This document shows, one piece after another, positions 33,590 to 44,100 of a DNA stretch of 64,000 bases. The DNA is from Nematopogon swammerdamellus (lineage: Eukaryota > Arthropoda > Insecta > Lepidoptera > Adelidae), in the NCBI GenBank assembly GCA_946902875.1, contig OX336355.1, positions 11,751,347-11,815,346 on the forward strand. The letters are read 5' to 3'. The first letter of the stretch is position 1, and each line of letters begins with the position of its first letter. The position numbers and the translations under genes are program-made. The notes beneath the pieces are model-generated. The model was not told the DNA's origin and did no database searches. It saw nothing but the letters and a program-made list of their open reading frames with translations.

Positions 33590-33680
33590 TTTTTAATAAT
33601 GGCAATACACTTTATGCCACTTATTGTGTGGCAAGGGTGGGCTTATTACCTCAGCCAATTTCCTATAGTCGTATATTTTT
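33590..33680. repeat. Family-E-like retroelement end (diverged)
   Basis: ACACTTTATGCCACTTATTG.. GCAAGGGTGGGCTTATTACC. A relative at 58995-59060 reads GGCAAGGGCGGGGTTGTTGC. Confidence 0.45.
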
Positions 33681-33830
33681 TTCTTAGAGATTTTTTATCA
33701 ATAGTTATCACATTTATTTTACATTACATTTACAACATGAATACCTACCAAAATTTATTTTAGACAGGTATGTAGGTGTTATACAAAGTAAAATAACCAA
33801 CACCTAATTAAGTCCATTCCAATATTATAA

Positions 33831-34019
33831 TTATTTATTGAAAAAGAATACGTTTTTTTATACACATTTTATATATTTCGGCGAATGCCGTCTTCAGTAA
33901 TTATCTATTATGAATAAAATAAACAATATTTTATTCATAATAGATAATTAGTGAAGACGGCATTCGCCGAAATATATAAAATGTGTACAAAAAAACGTGT
34001 TCTTTTTCAATAAATAATA
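33831..34019. mobile_element. Near-perfect 189-bp palindrome (hairpin MITE)
   Basis: Arms of about 90 bp: TTATTTATTGAAAAAGAATA.. CGGCGAATGCCGTCTTCA.. and inverse, with a few mismatches and almost no loop. Confidence 0.7.
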
Positions 34020-34670
34020 AGAAGCACTAAAAAGTGATCTTATAATATAAAAATATAATAAATCCAATATTATAATGCAGTGGCAATAGCAATGTAACCT
34101 AATAACAAGTACTCACTTCAAACGAACGTTCACAAATAATACCTAATACCCTCACTGTGATCCCTATTATTCCCAAAAATTAATACCACAAAGGGATCGA
34201 CACGGGGATGTGTCATTGTGGTACAATGCACAAGTAATCCTGTGATTTGTCACATTTTAACATAGTAAAATAGCTTCTATCACAAAGGACTAAGGGAAAT
34301 TTTGCTTGTTATTGTGAGTATTCCAAGGACTCAATAATTTTAAGGTTCGGGATTAAGCCGCCACGAGCGTTGGTTATTAATATTTACCGCGTAGTTAATC
34401 CGTTCTTTGATGTAAGAAATTGACTGCTTTAAATGAGCAATTTTTTCTTCTTCCATTTATGCCAATACAGAGATAATGGACATTAACTAGTCGTAAGTAG
34501 CAGGTGAAAAGTATTTTATAGGGTGTGCATAAGAACAAAAAACAATTCAATAGGTGGATATCTCTGTCACACTTGATACCCGAGTCCACTCATGAATCTT
34601 TAGCAATGCGCCACATAACATTTAAATTGTGTGTGTGTTGTGGGGGACAAATTAAATTATATGCAGTTAT
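34020..34670. other. Upstream of SPAG17, nothing recognised
   Basis: AT-rich; no gene, promoter motif or shared repeat could be supported. Confidence 0.3.
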
Positions 34671-34912
34671 GGCTTTGTCGCACCTCGCACCGCTAGGGTG
34701 TGGAACTGTCTTCCGGCGAATGTGTTTCCCGAATCCTTTAACCTGGGTGTCTTCAAACTTCCAACCAGCGGGCTAGACACTGGACAGCCTAGCAACAGTC
34801 CGCAAATCTGCTGGCATGGGGCCTCACTGAGCGTGGTTTCACGAGGAGAGGTGTTTTTGACTCTGTCGACTGTACCATTGGTCCGTCGACGCCTTTGGTT
34901 TACATAAAAAAA
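34671..34912 (+). pseudogene. Jockey/R1-like LINE 3' end
   Basis: VWNCLPANVFPESFNLGVFK is recoverable with frameshifts, the usual ..WN.LP..VFP..(N)...FK.. end of this clade. A GGCCTCACTGAGCG-containing 3' UTR and a poly-A (34906-34912) follow. It lies about 200 bp upstream of the SPAG17 start codon. Confidence 0.65.
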
Positions 34913-35108
34913 ATGGCAACGCCTGTTCTATAGTTTTGATTTCGTTGGGTATTCTAAATTTGTCTGATCGCCATACTCAGTCCGTTTAGAAAATGGAAAT
35001 TAAAATACTGGCCGTAACGATATTTCTGGCAAAATTTATTTCAATACTTTTTATGAGATTGTCATCATCAGTCACGTCTAGTCATGTCAAAACAATCATA
35101 AGAAAACA

Positions 35109-38100
35109 ATGAGTGCAAAAAAATCTGCTAAAGGCGAAACCAAAGCAAATGACAACTGGCGAAAGGTTATAGAGTCTGCGAACGTCAACGATGTTGATTT
35201 TAATTTTCAGGCTATCGTTATGGAAGGAGCTGGCAATGACCAGGATCAGTTATATTTATCCAAATTCGAAGCGGTTGCTCCTGATGAAAAAAGATCTGTC
35301 ATCAAAAACATTACCAAAACTGAAACTATCTTCATGGTGAACCAACTTGGTAGTGAGAAGAAAGAACGTGACGAATCACTAAAAGTTTTTGAGGAAGCGT
35401 ATGATATGATGAAAGAAAATAAAAAGGAAATACCGACAGACATACTTGCACTTCTGATTAAGTACCAAATGATGGAAATGAAAAAGAAATATTTAATTGT
35501 TCAGAAAGAGAAGCGAGAACTAAAAGAAGGAATGAAACTTGAATCTGCAACTATGATTGATGCATATGAAGTAAAGGGAGCCGTTGCGCAGCCACCAGCG
35601 CCGCTAGAACCACCTAAACCAGCTAAAAAGGGCAAGAAAGAACCGATTGAAGAAACAGTAGAACCGAAGGAAGGAAAAAAGTATAACACTTATCTTAGAG
35701 AACGAGGAGAAGAATGGCGTGATAAAACTTACGTAAATGATTTTCCTGTTGATGGTCCGAATGTGTATGTAGCCATTACTGGATTTTCCGAGCCATTACT
35801 TCTAAGTGGTCTCATGAGAATCGGAATTCCATTGGCAGCTGTAGTTCAAGTCAGAATTGATCCCTTAAATACAACTGTACCATTATCATTAATGCGGACT
35901 TCAAAGAGGGGACAAAGTCAATCTGAAGTTCTAACTGAGCAAGCTAATAGATTTTGGTCTAAAGTTCAAAATCTGAGAATTCAACCAGATATTGCATACG
36001 AGTATAAAGATATTGCATTTATTGCATTTAAGCCTCCTTATTGTGAAGGCGATAAATTAAAAGGTGACGCAGAATCAATTTACGATGATATTTCCTTCTT
36101 GCTATATGATATTCAAGATGTTAGTCGACAACATAACAACTATTTGGAAAATATGAATGTAGTTCATATTCCAGAAGAAACACCAAATATTATTTATTTC
36201 AATCGTTACACTGAAATGGCTAACCAAATCCCGAATGAATGCACAACAGTTTTCTTCGTTTTAAACAACATATTGAATGCAATCGAGGAATCTCAAGATT
36301 TAACCTTAAAAACTAACTTAGTACCTACAACCATGATATCAAAAACCGGTACACCTACATCTAATATCATGCCAACAGCTGCGGTAAAGGAAATACATAG
36401 AATAGAAAAAACGCAGTTGCTAGTGGAAGAAGTATTTCATGCTTTGCAGACTACACACGAAGAGAAACAAAAAGTTTCTTATCTTGAGAACGAATATGTT
36501 TTTCCAGATCCTGTCGTTATTGATTACGGAGATTATTTTTCTTCCAACACTTTCCATTTTGAAAGTAACCTTGATATTGAAATAATATTTAATATGCTTA
36601 AAGGCATACCGTTGTGTACTATGTGGGATACTGTGAAAAAACCTTCAGGGGATCAGAAAGCTAAAATTAACTACCACCTCAAAGTATTAATGCATTCGTT
36701 TGGTAGAGATGACATCGATTACTCAAAGCTGTATCGGTTGTTAAATGTTTTGGCTTTTCGAAAGCTTTTTGACAACAGATGTACCAGTATCAATACAGAT
36801 TGTACACAAATAAAGTTAGATGATTTTAAGAAAACTTATCTCAAAAGAAGCATATTTTCCGAGCCATTGCACAAAGCTAACTCTTTTTCGCATGTTTCAA
36901 GCCACACAGAAGCGTCTAGTACGCTTTCATCGATTCATGAAATGTCTGTGACCTTTTCGAATTCTACGGTTGAACCGGAACAGAACTGCATTTCCAATGC
37001 AATCTTATTCGAATGTCCCGATATTGGCGACCTTATATCGCCTTCTGAAATTACATCTCAAAAAGTAGATGAACATGTAATCGATGACTTTGAGTACTTT
37101 GAAGATTTTAATTCAAAATGTTCGGTTCAAATATTGCACAATGTTTTCAGCGAATTTAATTGTGTTAACTATAAGTTCTGTCGAGTAACAGATTCAATTT
37201 TGTTATTGGCCTACAATAGCCATAACAACGGTATTTTTACAAAAGAATGGAAAACGAATCTAACAACACCGGTTTGCATGCAGGACTTTTTCGACTTTGT
37301 TTTATATGAACACTATGAATGGTTTCAAAATGAAGAAAATGCTTATGAAAATGCGATGAGAAGTTATTACCAGATGGAAAATGTCGACGATATGGGTTCT
37401 GCTTCAAACAGGTCATGTCTCGAGAAAAGTGTTTTGGAATTAGATATGATGGTGGAAGGATCTCTGAAGCATGATGAATTTATAAAACTGCAAACAACTA
37501 CGGCTCCTTCAGAAACTACTATATCGACAAAAAAAGGTAAGACTAAAACTGTCACTCCTTCAAGCACCAACATGACGACATCTAGTAAGAAATCCTCCAC
37601 CAAAGGTACAAAAACGTCTACTATCAGCTCATACAAAGGCAGTTCCGTTAATTCTGAAACATCATTGGGCGAATTCAATATTAAGCCTTTTCTTGGTTAT
37701 GATATAAATAATAGAAGAATAGAAATTTTTGGGCGAGATGCTTCATTTTTCTCTGAGGATGGAACCAAAGTTATCACTAAGTACTTTACAGAATTCCCAG
37801 AATGTCAAGAATATGTGACTCTACAAGTTATGTCAGGTAAAGATACAGAAATTTGTGTCCACAAACCATTGGGCGATTACACAAAGCCTATCTTACAAGA
37901 AACTGTTAGAATATTCACGAAAAATAACGTCCAACTACATTTTAAAAAGCAAACATATGAAGAGATTCCCGTTATAACAAACGAATCCGTGATGCAAGAT
38001 TTTGAAAAACGTAACAATAACAAAGGTTTGGATAACTTGAATCTTGAAATAGATCCAGTGTTGATATATTTTTATTCGTTAGTGATATCGAGCAACAATG

Positions 38101-41100
38101 GCCTTCTTGTAGAATGCATTCACGATGCAAATTCGCTGTCAGTTTTGTATATCCGACAGCACTATTTGATAGAATCAACACTTGTTAAAGATGAGGAAAT
38201 GCGATGCATCAGCAAAGCCGGTGAAGTAGTAATTTTCAAAAAATCTGGAGATATAGAAGTCTTATGTCCTGATAGCTCTTATATTATATGTACAAAATAC
38301 GAAAGAAAAATAATTGATACAGATTCTACTATAGGCGAGCCCGCCCCGAGTGTTACAACTGAATCTAGTAAAAGTAAAAAGGATTCGAAGGTTAATTCTA
38401 AAAAAACAAATAAAAAAACAAAGAAATCTGTATCCATACCTTCCGTCGTTGAACCTGAAGTTAAAAAAGAGATAATTTACGAACTAGAATTTCAAGAATT
38501 CTGTGTGATTGAAGCTGACGGTAAGAAAAAATACTTCTGCGATGGAAATTTTGAAGAAGCTGAAGTTTTGCTAATCCGAACGGCAACAGATTTTAACTTG
38601 GGGGAAGTATTCTCAAGGCGCATGGATGGAACGAATCTACTTTATAACCAAGACGGCTTGCTAACAGTAACTTTTCCAAATAAGACAAGAATAATTAGTA
38701 GTTTCTATATTGATAACGAAGGCGTATTTCCAGAATGGAGTGAAGAAGAAAAAACTTATTTTGAAATTCAGGAAGACCATCATTTTGACGCCAAAGTAAA
38801 TGTCGAGCTATCCTCGTTAGAAAATGGTAGCACTAATAATAACGAACATTCTAGTATTGATAAATTAAACGACAACGATGAAGGGTACGCTTTAATACAT
38901 TTAACGTTTACGATAGAGCACATGAACTATGCAACGGTTACTATAGATACAGGTACTCAAGAATTCACTGTCGATACTCATAATTCAGTATCTGTGACAG
39001 TGACCGATCAAGCCGAATACAGAATGAATTTGGACCAAATGACCAAAATAACGTTTCATTCTGACCGTCTTCATATGGAATACATAGCATGCCCTGAAAG
39101 TGATTGTAAAACATTATGTGATATAAACGTCTCAGCGTCTGATAATCCTGAGGAATCATTCTGGCTACACCTAAAAGATTCATACGGAAAAGATATATCT
39201 GTAAACTACGAAGGTGTATTGAAATTGAATGAAAAGAATATCTCGCAGACGGATTCACAAGGTGAAGAGGTGATTGAAAATGATAGCATACAATCGAATG
39301 TAGAAAAATTAGAAGAGTGTAACGTACCTTGTGACAAATGTAGGGAGTCCCACTTTGTTAATCAGTTCAGGTTCTTCGTACTGCAGAAGTAAGTATTTAT
39401 GTACATAAATATTGGTAATAAATGTTTTTGTGCTCGTACATAATTGTAAGCACTGGATATAACTAGAATCCATATTATTATCAAAACAATGTCAGTCCTT
39501 GTGCTCTCGTTACATGACCACCTGACCATCTGTCTGTGCCTCTGTAGATCTGTCTGTTGATCTGTATAATGTCTGTCTATCTCATCCGGGGTTGACTAGT
39601 CTATTTCATTCACCCTTATCGTTGTTTAATTTCATTGCAGAGATCTTTCACTTTCTGAACTAGTTCACAAATTTCTAATAGATAACTATAAAAAGAATTG
39701 CAATGCGAAGGACTGGGGCTCGGCCAGTAACTACAACGTTTTCGGTGACAATAGGGAGTTGCTTTCTATATTAAACCCTATCAGCTACAATGAATCTGAG
39801 GTAATGATTTTAAAATTTTTATCGCCGCCATCATTGAATCATTCAACATCACCATCATTAACACGATCATGGATTAAATTGTAATTAGGTGTATTTTATA
39901 TTCGTCTTTTGTTTTCAGAAATGGCTCATAAATTCCACATTCTTAGCGAAACCGCAAAATATGGTGTTTAAAGACTTGAAGTCGGAGGAAGGAAAGGGCT
40001 TCTACCAATGGATGAGACCATACGAAAGGTTCAACCCTTCACCGCGACTACCTCCACCTGCTGTGGCGCCAGGACCTCCTAAGGCTTTTGTTTTGAGGTA
40101 TTACTTAGACATATTAAAGTTCGTCGCGAGGCGTGCTGTAGCGCAACATCGACAGATTACGCGAAAATGACTTTTTGAAGGGAAAACTCGTTTTTCACTT
40201 CTACTGGCACACGTTATGTCGATGACCGAGATTCGCTTATAGTCATAGATAAATGCATATAGCCAATTATGAGAAAATTCTAACACGTTTGGCTCAAAGA
40301 ACGCTGAATGTGCTTAGCTTACTGACTCAATCGAATACGATTTAGTCAATAGGTGAGCCCTTCCAAAATAATGAACTTAGTTTTTACCAGTACGCAGTTC
40401 GAAATTAAAAGTTGGTGGCTTTGTTTTATCATAGGACATTAGAAAGACAATGGCGGAAACACGGCCGTGAAAATTTGAAAGGTGCCAGAGAACTAATAAG
40501 AGCGATCATCAAATACCGACGTACCATGGAGGAAGATAAAGAGAAAATAACAGCAGATCCCATACGAGATCCGAGGCTTGAAGCTGATATCATACAATAT
40601 CAGCTTGTTCAAGATTTAGCTCAGAGGTCAGAAATGATAGAATATGTTATGCCCATCCTAACTATAAACCTAACTCAATATTAAAACCAGATTTATTTTT
40701 ATTTATTTTTAGGGCTTTAACTATAATTTGTATACACCCTATTTTAACGTTCTTGTTCTTGACAAATAACGCCCAAAATCTGTAGAACACGTCGTCATCG
40801 ATTCTATGTTCTACGATTTCTATGATCATAATAGCTGTACGCGCGCTGTCGTTGATTCTAATACATACATAATATGTACCTAGAGAACTACTCAATACTA
40901 CAAAACGGAAGTGAAAGCACCACGTGGATTGGTTGAGCATTTCTCAATTTATAAGCGTACCTTCATAGAATCAACGACAGCGCGCGTACAGCTTGTCACA
41001 GATTTTGCGCTTTATTAGCCAGATTAGGATTCTTTTGACTAATGATGATGATAAATAAATAAAAATATAAAAATGTCTTTATTTGCAAACAATATTATGA

Positions 41101-44100
41101 TGATCGTGATGCTGAATAAAAAAAACACAATGTATAAAAGAGAACATAATGTATTTACCTTTCAGAACAATTGACAAAATTCAAAAGAAGATAGAAATGC
41201 ATAGACAGGCCGAAGGAGAAAATCCTAAGCCATTAGAGTTCATCAGAATACCTTTGCAAAGAGACAATAAAAAGGTTGAATCAGAAGATGATAATACCTC
41301 AAGCTCAAAAAGTAAGCACTAGCATTAGTAGCTACGTTAGATTTATCCGTAGATGACGTTAGATTCATCCGATTACTCAATCAATGCTGGTGTTCCACAA
41401 GGATCCGTGCTGTCGCCTACGCTGTTTCTATTATTTATCAACGACATACATAATCGGCTCGGCAAAATACATTATTACGCGGACGACAGCACTGTGCACA
41501 AAGGGTTCATCAAAGACTGGAAGCTAGAGAGGCCTCAGCAGCAAATGCGAGACGCGATAATGTTGCTCAGGTTGACATAGCTCTCGAAAAAGAGTCCTCT
41601 TGGAAGGAGAACTTGGTCAAGGTGGTCAAGATGCAAGCATACGCCTTCTATACTAAGGCTAATCAGTTTCCTCTCCAAGCCACTTTCCAAGGCAGATGAA
41701 GATGTCCAGGGACGTTGAATTGCGATCGTTTATAGAGTCCAAAGCGAAACTATCGTTTTTTTTAATAGAAACTGACATGGTTGGCTACATCACCTACAAC
41801 ATCCGTGATGTCAGCCCATAACACCATCATGTCGGCTACACTGAACTGGACGGAAAAAACTAGGGGGGTAGAGCTGTTCGCGTCCGTGACACCTTAAGGT
41901 CCTTAAGTCACACGTGCCTCCTGGGTGGTGCCAAATGAACAGCAATTAGCGTGTGGGAGATCTTCGGATCGGCTGGGTTCGCCACCACACCCCGGGGGAA
42001 ACATTACACCGCCATAATAGTTCGCTGTGTTCCGGTGTACTTCCCGGGGACCCAGTAGCAGGTGGGGTTGGCTATGGTGAGGAGTAGGTCAGTGGTCCCG
42101 ACGCGGATTCGCTGTTCAGAGGTGTTGCATCGACACGGTTGCCAGGGAGACCCGGTTAAACGGTTATTCCGCTGGCCGCCCGCCGGATAGTACAGGGGCC
42201 CAATCGCGTCTAACCAACGCGAGAGGCTGCCCCGGTCAGCCGGCGCATAATCCCGGAGTGGTCCGTCGTGCCGGATGGTGACCGGTGTAAGGGTCCCGGC
42301 GGCCACTTCCGGGGGGGACCGGGGGCCCTTCCGTCTTCCGTGTCGGCGCACCACCAACCTGAACAGTAAGCGTTGAAGCTAGGGTCCACGCTTTGGCCGT
42401 GAATCACCATGGCCACCCTTCACGCTTTCCCCCCCTCACAACAATCATGACAGCACAACAAAGAATAAGTAAGGTTAAATCAGCGGTGCACATCCCTACA
42501 ACCCTCTTTAGCGTCGATTCGACCAACGTGCGGGGGTTGCACTCAAATTTGAATGCCGTCCACCACCATCTAGAAACGACAAAACCGGCCTTGCTTTTTC
42601 TGACGGAGACGCAAATATCTTGCCCTGCCGACACCTCTTACCTGCATTACCCCGGCTACACTCTGGAAGAAGCCTTCCGCTCGCGAGCCGGGGTTTGCCT
42701 GTTCGTCAGGGCGGATATTTGCTGTCGTCGCCTGCGCTGTCTTGAGGACCCCGAACTCTCAGTACTTTGGGTCCATGTGGATCTGGGGACAGTCTCGCGG
42801 GTGTACGCCTGTCTCTACAGGTCGCACTCCGGAGATGCTGGGACAGCTCGGTTATTTGAATACCTGAGTGGAGCGGCAGACAAAGTCCAAGAGCGGTTCC
42901 CCACCGCGGACTTGGTTCTTCTTGGACATTTCAGTGCCCATCACGAGGCATGGCTAGGCTCCAGGAGAACTGACTTTGCGGGGAGAGCCGCCTACGACTT
43001 CGCCCTGACGCATGATCTGTCTCAACTGGTGGACCAACCCACCAGACTACCAGATATAGACGGTCATGAACCCTCGTTGCTGGATCTTCCGCTGACGACG
43101 AACCCCACTGGATATAAGGTCGCAGTGAGAGCCCTGCTGGGTTCTTCTGATCATTGTTTAGTGGGGTCCACGGTGCCATCTTCGCCTCCTCAGTCCCGTA
43201 CTGGAGGAACGCGTCGAATTTGGCACTACGCGTCGGCAGATTGGGATGGGATGCGAGAGCACTTCGCATCCTACCCTTGGAGAGAGATCTGCTTCAGTTC
43301 GGACGATCCGTCGGATTGCGCTAATACCGTTGCCGAAGTGGTCCTCGGGGCAATGGAAATGTTTATTCCCAGCGCCTCTGTCCACCTCGGTGGTAAATGC
43401 CAACCGTGGTACAGCCGCGACTGTGCTGTTGCTGTCGCAGCTAAATGCGCAGCTTATCGTGCATGGTCGCGTGCTCGTGCCGGACATGACCCAAATGTAC
43501 CCGAACTGAAGAAGAAATACAACCACCTCTCCAGATCCTGCAAAAGGGTTATTGCCAGGGCCAAATTTGACCACATCGGCAGAATCGGCGATAGACTGAA
43601 CGAGCATCCAACTGGGAGCCGTGAATTCTGGTCTCTCGCCAAATCTGTCGAGTCGAATTTCTGCCGCTCCTCTCTTCCACCTCTGCAGTGTCCTGGAGGC
43701 TCACTTGCTCACTCCCCAAAGGAGAAAGCCGACATACTGGTATCTCTCTTTGCGGGGAACTCTAACCTGGACGATGGAGGTGCCACTCCCCCATCCATAC
43801 CTAGGTGTGAGAACTCCATGCCGGAAGTGCAGTTCCGACAACGAACTGTACGGGCGGAGCTTCTCTCCCTAGACGTCAGGAAAGCGAGTGGGCCGGACAG
43901 GATTCCTGCATTGGTGTTAAAAAGGTGTGCTCCCGAGTTGGCTCCAGTGCTGACGCGCCTATTCCGTCTCTCCTACTCTAATGGTCGTGTGCCGGCGGCC
44001 TGGAAATCTGCGTTTGTGCAAGCGGTCCCCAAAAAGGGTGACCGCTCAAACCCGTCAAACTACCGACCTATAGCGATTACCTCCCTTCTCTGTAAGGTGA

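Noticed and set aside
34920..35108. X-box upstream of SPAG17
   Set aside because: I searched this stretch for RYYNYY-N1-3-RRNRAC on both strands by eye and found no full match.
41353..41580. Independent small gene with a reverse transcriptase motif
   Set aside because: It is the palm part of a broken LINE whose other half is at 45546.
42004..42357. Minus-strand 117-codon frame in the LINE 5' UTR
   Set aside because: GC-rich region of the element; no ATG-supported or conserved product, and opposite to the LINE.
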